A stretch of DNA of 57,017 bases from an uncultured Alphaproteobacteria bacterium (GTDB taxonomy: Bacteria > Pseudomonadota > Alphaproteobacteria > Rs-D84): assembly GCA_944390225.1 (NCBI GenBank), contig CALXPB010000006.1, positions 1-57,017 on the forward strand, written 5' to 3'. How positions within the stretch are numbered: the first letter of the stretch is position 1; each line of letters begins with the position of its first letter. The notes below the pieces were generated by a model. It ran no database searches and was not told the DNA's origin. It saw nothing but the letters and a program-made list of their open reading frames with translations. Both the position numbers and the translations under genes were made by a program. This document shows positions 28,570-36,388 of this stretch, in pieces.

Positions 28570-28597
28570 TTGACAAACTATATTTTTAGGCTATGCT
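28570..28597 (+). promoter_or_regulatory. Promoter with three consecutive TTGACA boxes
   Basis: TTGACA occurs at 28545, 28558 and 28570. The third is 16 bp from TATGCT (28592-28597). The repeat distances are 13 and 12 bp, a little more than one helical turn. This drives the gene starting at 28641. Confidence 0.55.
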
Positions 28598-28640
28598 GTT
28601 ATTAAAAATAAAGGCAAAAACTATGTTAAAGAGGTTAAAA

Positions 28641-29402
28641 ATGAAACTGGCCACGCGTCGTGTTAAACTTAAAGGAGAGCGTTCTGCAAAGGCTAAAAAA
28701 GAGAACATCTCAAAAAAAGCACCAGAAACTATAAGAACGAAAGTACTAACAACAATTAAGAAACCATTTATTTTTATTGGCAAGGTACTTGCAGATATTT
28801 GGTTATGGATTCGCAGCATAGATGTGATAGGTTTAATAAATATAACACTATTGTCTTCTATTATTGTATTATTCTCTGTTTTAATTCTGGACGTTCTTGG
28901 TTGCAACAAGCAAGACGTTATAATAATTACCAAAAACGAAATCTCTACCGCAGAAAACGTATTACAGAAAACATCCGATTTTTCTGAAACTATCGAAGCA
29001 ACCGAGGCTACACCTGCTTTACCTCTGAAAAAAGACGTTCAAACGCGAAAGTTTATTGATGCAACAATAACTGTTGCAAAAGTAGAAAAATGTGCTGTTG
29101 TAGAAAAACAGACTGCGCGTATAAGCAACACAATGTATGGAGACATAATCATTGACAGTCGCTCTGCCGCAACGATATTAAAATCAGGTGATACAATTAA
29201 AGGTAACCTTTATTTACAAAATATGCGTAAATATATATTACCTTGCAACGTTCGCATCGAAGGTAATTTATTTCTAAGAGATTTAGGAATGTTACAATTT
29301 TGCGGTGATTTTACGGTAACCGGCAATATTTATGTCAGCCCAAGTTCATCTTTTGGACCGTTACCGAAAACGGCGCGAATAGGTGGACAAGTTATAATTT
29401 AA
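28641..29402 (+). CDS. Membrane protein with basic N-terminus and beta-solenoid-like C-terminus
   Basis: 253 aa from the ATG at 28641, chosen because AGAGG is properly spaced and because the earlier ATG at 28593 lies inside the -10 box. A strongly basic cytoplasmic part (about 65 residues, RRVKLKGERSAKAKK) is followed by a membrane helix (about 73-95), a Thr/Glu linker and a ~100-residue domain with short repeated strands (GNLYLQN, GNLFLRD, GNIYVSP) about 20-22 residues apart. This recalls bactofilin-type or other beta-solenoid folds, but I cannot name the family. A terminator follows. Confidence 0.7.
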   Translation: MKLATRRVKLKGERSAKAKKENISKKAPETIRTKVLTTIKKPFIFIGKVLADIWLWIRSIDVIGLINITLLSSIIVLFSVLILDVLGCNKQDVIIITKNEISTAENVLQKTSDFSETIEATEATPALPLKKDVQTRKFIDATITVAKVEKCAVVEKQTARISNTMYGDIIIDSRSAATILKSGDTIKGNLYLQNMRKYILPCNVRIEGNLFLRDLGMLQFCGDFTVTGNIYVSPSSSFGPLPKTARIGGQVII

Positions 29403-29413
29403 AAATACTAAAC

Positions 29414-29437
29414 AAAGACCGCGAATGCGGTCTTTTT
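29414..29437 (+). terminator. Intrinsic terminator
   Basis: AAAGACCGC pairs with GCGGTCTTT around GAAT, followed by TT. It closes the gene at 28641-29402. Confidence 0.85.
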
Positions 29438-29499
29438 ATATGGATTTTTTCTTTGATTTATGATATAATAAACTAAACCAAAACGAGAGGGAGACAAAA

Positions 29500-29775
29500 A
29501 TGAACGTTTTTGAAAGAATTTTAAAAGTATGTGGCAAAAATCTTGCTTATACAATCTGTTTTATCGTAGCAATTATATTTTTCGGTTATTTTTCTGATGG
29601 TTTAATTCCAGGTATAATGACTGCCGCCAGTGCTCTGATTGCTTGCACGTGCGCGGTAATGCTGTATAAAGAGATAAAAAAAGAATTTAGCCAAAAGAAA
29701 CCGGTTGCAAAAGGTTCTTCTACAAAAAAGACCGAGACAAAAAAGTCTAGTTCACGAAAAAAGAATTCCAAATAA
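29500..29775 (+). CDS. Small two-TM protein with Lys/Ser-rich tail
   Basis: 91 aa. Two hydrophobic helices (about residues 15-33 and 36-56) and a very basic tail from about 62 onward (KKPVAKGSSTKK and SSSRKKNSK). RBS GAGAGGGAG. Not recognised. The tail suggests contact with nucleic acid or phospholipid head groups on the cytoplasmic side (inference). Flanked by terminators on both sides, so it is its own transcription unit. Confidence 0.65.
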   Translation: MNVFERILKVCGKNLAYTICFIVAIIFFGYFSDGLIPGIMTAASALIACTCAVMLYKEIKKEFSQKKPVAKGSSTKKTETKKSSSRKKNSK

Positions 29776-29803
29776 AAAACCGTCGTTATGACGGTTTTTT
29801 TAT
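29774..29803. terminator. Bidirectional terminator
   Basis: 11-bp stem AAAAAACCGTC/GACGGTTTTTT with a GTTAT loop between two convergent genes. Confidence 0.88.
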
Positions 29804-30867
29804 TTATTCCATTCTTGTTCTACATTCGGAACCGTATCAACAATTACTATCAAATCTTGGTTCTGAAAATTAAAGAAATTATCTATAAATTCTGCTATAT
29901 TTGTTCCCAAACTTATACAGCCACCACTGGAATGCTTGTTTGTATCGGTATTACCATGCAAATAAAAACTACCTCTATCAAAACTTTGATTACTCACAGC
30001 ACTTTCCAAAGGAATCCTATACTTTCCCCAACTAAAATAATCAACATGCTTTGACATGTCCTGAATATTCGACTTTCTCGCCAAATAAACACCGGAGGGC
30101 AAAGAACCAAAATTCGGGATGGTTTCATAGTTTCCTCCCTGACAATGAGCAGCACCAGAAAAACTAGGGATGGCTAACCAAACAGGTTCTGCCCCATCAC
30201 AAACTGCCAGCATATACCCGTTAAAGACCCCAACTAACGTACCATTTCCAACATACGAAAGATTTTTATCATTAGAAAATTCGTATTGCTTACCAAAATA
30301 AATCGAATTTAAGTTCTTCATATTGTCTTTATATTTCTCAGACGGCACACTGAAATACAAAGGACAAGAATCTTTATCTGAATGGATACCTATTTTTTGA
30401 ATACACTCGTCTAAATCAGCATTTATTTTAACGGTTTCAGTTGTTTTGACACCATCTGCATATTTCTGATTTAAATTCTCTTTATTCAATAAACATACAG
30501 CCAAAGCCGTTTTTTTATATTGAGCCCATGAAAGAAGCGTCGTAACAGCGTTCTTTTTCCCTACATTATCAGAAGCCGTACCCATTCTGGCAAGGCTTTG
30601 CTGACACGCTTGTAATAACTTGTCATACAAAATACGAATTTTACCGTTTACTACAGAATATATACATGTATTTTTAGTCTCTTCTGATAATAACTCATCA
30701 AGGTTGTCCAAATAATATAATTTTCCGTCAACCTCTAAAATAATTATATCAGATGCTAAATCCTGCACATAAGAATTATAATTTACATTCGTTGCAAAAG
30801 AAGTTAAACCAAAAGCCCGAGAAATAAAGATAACAGAAAAAACAAAACTGCATAATAGTTTTTTCAT
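29800..30867 (-). CDS. Secreted L,D-transpeptidase-like protein
   Basis: 355 aa with a signal peptide (hydrophobic residues 4-17). Near the C-terminus, LHGNTDTNKHSSGGCISLG matches the HGx(n)SxGC catalytic motif of YkuD-type L,D-transpeptidases and of the related DUF2778 domain; the nucleophile Cys is present. These enzymes form or edit 3-3 crosslinks or attach proteins to peptidoglycan. The ~190 residues before the domain are not recognised. Its ATG overlaps the stop of the upstream gene (ATGA, 30864-30867), so both proteins are made together. Confidence 0.78.
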   Translation of the reverse strand: MKKLLCSFVFSVIFISRAFGLTSFATNVNYNSYVQDLASDIIILEVDGKLYYLDNLDELLSEETKNTCIYSVVNGKIRILYDKLLQACQQSLARMGTASDNVGKKNAVTTLLSWAQYKKTALAVCLLNKENLNQKYADGVKTTETVKINADLDECIQKIGIHSDKDSCPLYFSVPSEKYKDNMKNLNSIYFGKQYEFSNDKNLSYVGNGTLVGVFNGYMLAVCDGAEPVWLAIPSFSGAAHCQGGNYETIPNFGSLPSGVYLARKSNIQDMSKHVDYFSWGKYRIPLESAVSNQSFDRGSFYLHGNTDTNKHSSGGCISLGTNIAEFIDNFFNFQNQDLIVIVDTVPNVEQEWNK

Positions 30868-31802
30868 TGTAACGCCTCTTCACATTTATCTGCAGTTTCC
30901 ACGGCTTTTTTTATTGCGTTTATCTGCGTAGCATTAAATACGGTCGCGACACCGCTGACAACGGTTGCCCCACCTGCCAGAACATTCGCCGCCGTATTAA
31001 GATTTTTTTCTTTTTTTCCGTTATCACTATCACGCACGTTCTTGCTATTAGCAATTGCGCTTACGATAGTTCCAGCAAGACCGGTGCCAACACCCACGCC
31101 ACTGGATATTGTCGCACCACGTGCACGATTATCAACACTGGACAAGTCAACCAATTCCCAATCACCACAGGCATCTATTATCTTTTTAGCAACAGCATCT
31201 TGCGTCTCATCAGATTCACCGCTGACCCGTATTTGCATTCTTACGGCAGAGAGTTCTTTTATACTCTCTCTGCATGCATCTATTTTTTCATACAAATTAC
31301 TGTCAACCCTGTTTTTATTTGCAATCACTGTACCCGCGACATTTGTCGCCGTATTCACTGCCAACAAACCAGTTCGCCAATTACCGAGTTTTTTTGATTT
31401 TTCTTCCAATGAATTTTTCTTTCTATATAATTCTTTTGCTAGCGATACATCATCTTGGTTGTTAGTTTCTTCTAACAACTTGGCAAGCAAAGAAATTAAT
31501 TCTTCTTCTGTTTCTATCTTTTTTACTCCCATTTCCTCTAATTCAGCAATTATTTCATCGTGTTCTTTATCTTTTGCAGATTTCGCAATACCAGTAGCAG
31601 TTGCACCAATGCCGACCACAGTTCCAACACCGGTCACCGCCGTATTGATACCTGCCATTTTTTTCATTTCGGATAAATATAAATTTATTCCGCCACACGC
31701 TGCCCGTGCATTTGATATGGCATTACCAATATCATAAACAGAGGCACCATAAGAAATACTAGTTAAAAATAAAAAAGGCAAAAATAATAACCCCTTCACC
31801 AT
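30864..31802 (-). CDS. Secreted helical protein coupled to the L,D-transpeptidase-like gene
   Basis: 312 aa from the ATG at 31802, chosen because MVKGLLFLPFLFL begins a normal signal peptide (cleavage after SYG); the frame starts 15 codons earlier. Mature part: three Gly/Ala/Thr-rich hydrophobic stretches (VTGVGTVVGIGATATGIA, VNTATNVAGTVIA and GVGVGTGLAGTIVSAIA) alternate with charged helices, and four Cys are spaced along the chain (ACGG, DACRE, DACGD, DKCEE). I recognise no family. It lies upstream of, and overlaps by 4 bp, the transpeptidase-like gene. Confidence 0.7.
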   Translation of the reverse strand: MVKGLLFLPFLFLTSISYGASVYDIGNAISNARAACGGINLYLSEMKKMAGINTAVTGVGTVVGIGATATGIAKSAKDKEHDEIIAELEEMGVKKIETEEELISLLAKLLEETNNQDDVSLAKELYRKKNSLEEKSKKLGNWRTGLLAVNTATNVAGTVIANKNRVDSNLYEKIDACRESIKELSAVRMQIRVSGESDETQDAVAKKIIDACGDWELVDLSSVDNRARGATISSGVGVGTGLAGTIVSAIANSKNVRDSDNGKKEKNLNTAANVLAGGATVVSGVATVFNATQINAIKKAVETADKCEEALQ

Positions 31803-31860
31803 TTCCTCTTTAATGGGAAGTATAATTAATATGAGAAACCAAATCAATCTATTTTAAGGG

Positions 31861-32193
31861 TTATTTTGTTTCAGGCGTTGGTAATTCAGAAACAACATTC
31901 ATATCGGCATTTTCCTGCTGAATTAATTCTTGACGTAAATCACTCTGCTGTCTTGCCATATCAGACTTAGATGCGACCAACGCCAGCGCAGCACATAACA
32001 AGAAAAAGATAGTTGCCAACCACGCTGTTGCTTTTGTCAGAAAATTCCCAGCAGCAGCACCCGTTAAAGCCCCACCAAACATTGATGCAGCCGAAGAACC
32101 AGACATTCCGCTACCTTCGGATTTCTGTAATAAAATCAGACCTATCATAAAAACTGCTACGATTATCAATAACACTAATAAAATAGAAAACAT
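31861..32193 (-). CDS. secG: Preprotein translocase subunit SecG
   Basis: 110 aa. Two membrane helices (about residues 2-18 and 54-76) bracket the conserved GLILLQKSEGSGMSGSS...FLTKATAWLA block. Small SecYEG partner that stimulates protein export. The tail (Gln/Glu-rich, about 85-110) is typical of alphaproteobacterial SecG. Confidence 0.95.
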   Translation of the reverse strand: MFSILLVLLIIVAVFMIGLILLQKSEGSGMSGSSAASMFGGALTGAAAGNFLTKATAWLATIFFLLCAALALVASKSDMARQQSDLRQELIQQENADMNVVSELPTPETK

Positions 32194-32235
32194 TTTTCAT
32201 CCTTTAACTTTATTTTAAGTTTATCTGTAAACACC

Positions 32236-32868
32236 TCAAATTGCAAGAATTTTCAGCAATTCTTCCGCGGCTTCAACACTGGCCGTTTTTTTTGAACTTC
32301 CTTTTCCTATGGCACTGTGTCCTAACGCACTAACCCTGACTTTGAAAACAGGATTATGCGCCGCACCTGTTTCTTCAAGAAACTCATAAACAGGTAATGC
32401 CCCGCTATCTTTCTTCTGTACGATTTCTTGTAATTTAGTTTTCGGGTCCTTTGGTGCAGATACTTCGGCAGCAGCCAGATTCCGCCAAATATCAACAATT
32501 ACTTCCTGCGCAGCATTAAAACCACCATCTAAAAATATCGCCCCAAAAACTGCCTCCATAGCATCTGCCAGAACGTGCTGTATTCTGCCAGCAGTCATAT
32601 GACCGTGACGGACCTTACCCGCAAGATCTAACCCAGATATTACCTGAGCCAAAGTTTCCGTCGATACCAATGTGGCATGCCGACGAGATAATTCACCCTC
32701 TGTTTCATTTGGGAACATTTCGTATAACAGTGCAGCAACGCTTAAACCCAGAACCCTGTCTCCTATGAATTCCAGTCTTTCGTTATTATGCTCTGAATCG
32801 ACACCGCTCTGAGTCAGTGCCAATTCTAATAAACTATTATTTTTAAAAACGTAATTTAACTTAGACAA
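32236..32868 (-). CDS. rnc: Ribonuclease III
   Basis: Cleaves double-stranded RNA in rRNA and mRNA maturation. 210 aa. Signature NERLEFIGDRVLGL with metal-binding Glu/Asp, second acidic site in DAMEAVFGAIFLD, and a C-terminal dsRNA-binding domain from about 140 (DPKTKLQEIVQ, VSALGHSAIGKGSSKKTA). One base separates it from lepB, matching the conserved lepB-rnc order. Confidence 0.97.
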   Translation of the reverse strand: MSKLNYVFKNNSLLELALTQSGVDSEHNNERLEFIGDRVLGLSVAALLYEMFPNETEGELSRRHATLVSTETLAQVISGLDLAGKVRHGHMTAGRIQHVLADAMEAVFGAIFLDGGFNAAQEVIVDIWRNLAAAEVSAPKDPKTKLQEIVQKKDSGALPVYEFLEETGAAHNPVFKVRVSALGHSAIGKGSSKKTASVEAAEELLKILAI

Positions 32869-32869
32869 T

Positions 32870-33748
32870 TTAGTTTATCCCCATTCCAAATCTATCCCAG
32901 CGCATCTTATTTCCCCAGTTCCACACGGCTATCATAGGAGAATAATAATTATGTGAATACCATATAAACCACACTTTACCCAGAACATTATCGCGCGGGA
33001 CGAAACCTATATCAGCACGACTATCACCGCTATTATCACGGTTATCCCCCATGAAAAAATAGTGGTTTTCCGGAACCGTAAATACGGGTGTATTATCAAA
33101 ATACGCATCATCTGCCATTTCTATTATGCTATGCTTTACACCGTTAGGTAGCGTTTCCGTATATTCTGTAGCATCAAATACGCCGCACACCCCTTCATAA
33201 CTTCTGCAAAATTCATCAGATTTATATTCTATCGTATACCCAAAGTCCGCAGGTTCATTATCAACCCAAATTTTATTTCCTTTGATGGACATATTATTTT
33301 TATAATAACCGACTCTTCGTAACGACTTCGGCAGTGTTGCAACTATATAAGGTCGAGGATTCTCACGCGGTATCTGCGTACCGTTTATGTACAAGCGCCC
33401 CTCTATCATCTGTATTGTATCACCTGGTTTTCCTATTAATCGCTTTACATAGTCCTGAGACTCATTCACAGGATTTCTGAATACGATTACATCACCGATT
33501 TCTGGTTCTGTGGCGAAAAAGCGACCGTTCCATAACTTCCATGAACCGAAAGGGAAAGAATAACGCGAATACCCATAAGCCCATTTTTCAACAAAAATAT
33601 GATCGCCAACGTGCAGTGTCGGTATCATTGAACCAGACGGTATATTAAACGGTTCTAATAAAAAACTTCGGAAAACAATCGCGATTAAAACCCCGTAAAA
33701 TATGGTATTAAACCAATCCTTTGCAACACTTTTCTTTTTCGTCGGCAT
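32870..33748 (-). CDS. lepB: Signal peptidase I
   Basis: Removes signal peptides from exported proteins. 292 aa from the ATG at 33748. One N-terminal membrane helix, the catalytic Ser in PSGSMIPTLHVGD, the catalytic Lys in YVKRLIGKPGD and the GDNRDNSGDSR box. Residues around 130-215 form an enlarged insertion with two Cys (EFCRSYEGVCGVFD), which may be disulfide-bonded as in some proteobacterial LepB. The frame extends 18 codons upstream without family similarity. Confidence 0.97.
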   Translation of the reverse strand: MPTKKKSVAKDWFNTIFYGVLIAIVFRSFLLEPFNIPSGSMIPTLHVGDHIFVEKWAYGYSRYSFPFGSWKLWNGRFFATEPEIGDVIVFRNPVNESQDYVKRLIGKPGDTIQMIEGRLYINGTQIPRENPRPYIVATLPKSLRRVGYYKNNMSIKGNKIWVDNEPADFGYTIEYKSDEFCRSYEGVCGVFDATEYTETLPNGVKHSIIEMADDAYFDNTPVFTVPENHYFFMGDNRDNSGDSRADIGFVPRDNVLGKVWFIWYSHNYYSPMIAVWNWGNKMRWDRFGMGIN

Positions 33749-33818
33749 ATTTTTTCGTCCTTTTATTCGTAGTATTTTATAACTTGAATTGAACCAGCGC
33801 AAGTTTTAATATATAAAC

Positions 33819-35339
33819 ATGATTTCTTTAAAGTCTATAATATTTAACGGAATGGATGCAACACCGATAGAAGTACAAGTACAACTTTCGTCTGGTCTTG
33901 CAAAACCTGAATTTAATATCATCGGATTGGCAGATCGCGCCGTCAAAGAATCTGCCGAAAGAATAAGAAATGTACTTTCTGCATTAAACTTGTCATTACC
34001 ACCCAAGCGGTTAACCGTAAATTTATCACCTGCCGATGTGGAAAAAAGCGGTTCTCACTTTGACCTACCTATATTATGCGGGATTCTTTGTGCAATAGGA
34101 ATACTGCCAGAAGAAAGTTTATCAAAATATGTCATAATTGGTGAAGTCGGCTTGAACGGTACTATTCTTAAAACAGACAGCGTATTACCAACCAGTGTCT
34201 GGGCAAATAAAAACTCTCTTGGAATAATATGCCCCGGCGACCAAGGTGGTGAAGCACTCTGGGCTGGGCATCAAAATATTCTGGCACCGTTTCATGTACT
34301 GGAACTAATCAACCACTTTAAAGGTACACAAATTTTACCTATACCTACAATAACCACACCGGATAACAGACAAGAATTAAATATAGACATGTCCGATGTT
34401 CATGGTCAAACAGCCGCTAAACGAGCGTTGGAAATCGCCGCGGCTGGTGGTCATGCAATGCTTATGATTGGTCCTCCGGGCTCTGGGAAAACCATGCTTG
34501 CGTCTAGACTGCCAACAATTTTACCCGAAATGACGCCGGAAGAAATCTTGGAAACATCAATCATTTACTCAATTGCAGGTCAACTTAACGGTAAAAACTT
34601 GATATCACAGCGTCCTTTCCGTAGTGTGCATCATACATCCAGTGCCGTTTCTTTGGCCGGCGGAGGCGCAAACGCAAAACCAGGTGAAATATCTCTGGCA
34701 CATAACGGCGTATTATTTCTGGACGAATTACCAGAATTTAATCGAACAACGCTTGAAATTCTTCGGCAACCGATGGAGGCAGGAAAAATAATGATTTCTC
34801 GCGCAAAACGTACTGCAACATACCCAGCCAGATTTCAACTGATTGCCGCTATGAACCCGTGTCCCTGCGGGCATCTTGGGAATGCCGCTTTATCATGCAC
34901 AAAAGCCCCACGATGCGCAGAAGCATATCAAAATAAAATCTCTGGTCCTTTATTAGATAGAATTGATTTGCACGTAGATGTCGACCCAGTAAATCCATGG
35001 GAAATGGAAACAAAAAAAGATGAACTATCTGAAACCAGTAAACAAATAAGAGAACGCGTCGCCGCCGCATATGCACGACAAATAAAAAGACAAGGAAAGT
35101 CTAATGCTCATTTGGATGGTCCAGAGTTAGAAAAATTTGCAAAACTATCTGATGAACTGACGGAATTTCTTAACTCTGCAGCAGAGAAAATGGGAATGTC
35201 TGCGCGCGGTTATAATAGAATAAAACGAATTGCCAGAACAATTGCAGATTTAAGGGGAGCAGAAGAAATAACCATGGCAGATTTAACCGAGGCTCTTTCA
35301 TATCGCCCTATTAATCGTGGAAAATATGGGGTAAAATAA
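33819..35339 (+). CDS. comM: ComM/YifB-type Mg-chelatase-like AAA+ helicase
   Basis: 506 aa. Lon-like N-terminal domain (FNGMDATPIEVQVQLSSGL...NIIGLADRAVKESAERIRNVLSAL), Walker A GPPGSGKT (about 217-224), Walker B LFLDELPEF, arginine-rich SRAKRTATYPARFQLIAAMNPCPCG with a zinc-like Cys cluster, and the C-terminal SARGYNRIKRIARTIADL. ComM is a branch-migration helicase for integrating DNA taken up in transformation. A TATAAA box ends only 1 nt before the ATG, and there is no ribosome site, yet homology supports this start. Confidence 0.95.
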   Translation: MISLKSIIFNGMDATPIEVQVQLSSGLAKPEFNIIGLADRAVKESAERIRNVLSALNLSLPPKRLTVNLSPADVEKSGSHFDLPILCGILCAIGILPEESLSKYVIIGEVGLNGTILKTDSVLPTSVWANKNSLGIICPGDQGGEALWAGHQNILAPFHVLELINHFKGTQILPIPTITTPDNRQELNIDMSDVHGQTAAKRALEIAAAGGHAMLMIGPPGSGKTMLASRLPTILPEMTPEEILETSIIYSIAGQLNGKNLISQRPFRSVHHTSSAVSLAGGGANAKPGEISLAHNGVLFLDELPEFNRTTLEILRQPMEAGKIMISRAKRTATYPARFQLIAAMNPCPCGHLGNAALSCTKAPRCAEAYQNKISGPLLDRIDLHVDVDPVNPWEMETKKDELSETSKQIRERVAAAYARQIKRQGKSNAHLDGPELEKFAKLSDELTEFLNSAAEKMGMSARGYNRIKRIARTIADLRGAEEITMADLTEALSYRPINRGKYGVK

Positions 35340-35358
35340 AAACGTCCCAGGACGTTTT
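35338..35358. terminator. Short bidirectional hairpin after comM
   Basis: AAAACGTC pairs with GACGTTTT around CCAG between the convergent comM and beta-barrel genes. Confidence 0.6.
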
Positions 35359-36334
35359 AAAACTCGAACCTTAGCCCTAACATAAAATTAGCATAAATTA
35401 CATTTTCTGCACTAAACCAGTCTCTTTGTCTCGTATCATCTTCGTTTGATAGAGCCCACTTTATTTTCGGGATATAGGCTACTCGTGCGCCCAAATCTAA
35501 AAATGTACCGTCTGTTATTCCATAAGATACCCCGAAAGCAATTACCCCAGCAACGTTTGCCGAATTCGTTTCTGATCGATAAAATTGTAAAATCCCATAT
35601 TCATCTAATTCACCGAAATTCTGCAAATCAACCGAAGTTGATAAATCACCATACAAATCAGATAGATTAAATATCGTTTTGGAATCTGCATATCCTAAAC
35701 CAAAACCAATATAAGGGATCGCAGTTCTTAACGGTTTTTGTAAACCGTCAAAGAAGTCGTAAAATGCTATTGCACTGATTATATCAGTTGATACCTTTGA
35801 CTGCACACTGCCACTTTGAACGTGTACACTGACGCCAGACACATCGCCACCCGTCAAGTTCATATCACCGTCAAACAAAGGCGATGCATTATATTCATTT
35901 TCTGTTATATGATCCCAACCCAATTCCATACGCCATTGAGGCTTGTTAGGTAAAGTCCATCCGATACTAGCACCAGCAGAAAACGAAAACGAAGAAAAAT
36001 CTTTACTTGCCGGTAATTCTGCCAATTCCCCAACACCAGCATAAATAAAACCCTCGCACCCACCGGTAGACGCACAAGAATCAAAAAACTCTGCCGAGAC
36101 AACCGTTCCACTGGACGGGTCAATATAATATTCACTGGTCAGAGAACCTATTCTATTTTTTATAGTTGCATTTGCAATGGATGCCCCACCGCGAAAAGAT
36201 ATAACAAATCTGGACCCATCGTCTTCATACCAACCGTCACCGATATAATTTCCAGGATACTGCCAGTTTGCTTGGGCAGAACCGAAAATAAAGCACGTTA
36301 ACAGCGATACAAAAAACAGATTCCTACACTTCAT
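35357..36334 (-). CDS. Outer-membrane beta-barrel protein
   Basis: 325 aa. Signal peptide ending GSAQA, then many alternating strands with aromatic girdle residues (FVISFRGGASIANATI, GWTLPNKPQWRMELGWDHI, PYIGFGLGYADSKTIF) and the terminal Phe expected for BAM recognition (LGLRFEF). Resembles the Opa/OMP beta-barrel porin-like superfamily of 8-12 strands. Two Cys pairs (DSCASTGGCEG) may be a disulfide in a surface loop. No ligand can be inferred. Confidence 0.8.
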   Translation of the reverse strand: MKCRNLFFVSLLTCFIFGSAQANWQYPGNYIGDGWYEDDGSRFVISFRGGASIANATIKNRIGSLTSEYYIDPSSGTVVSAEFFDSCASTGGCEGFIYAGVGELAELPASKDFSSFSFSAGASIGWTLPNKPQWRMELGWDHITENEYNASPLFDGDMNLTGGDVSGVSVHVQSGSVQSKVSTDIISAIAFYDFFDGLQKPLRTAIPYIGFGLGYADSKTIFNLSDLYGDLSTSVDLQNFGELDEYGILQFYRSETNSANVAGVIAFGVSYGITDGTFLDLGARVAYIPKIKWALSNEDDTRQRDWFSAENVIYANFMLGLRFEF

Positions 36335-36388
36335 GCCTTATATTATACCACAAAAAAGCACCGATAAAAACAGATTTTATTTATTATT

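Noticed and set aside
31042..31737. 231-aa open frame antisense to the secreted helical protein
   Set aside because: Mirror of a Gly/Ala-rich coding region with signal peptide on the other strand; no ribosome site or family features.
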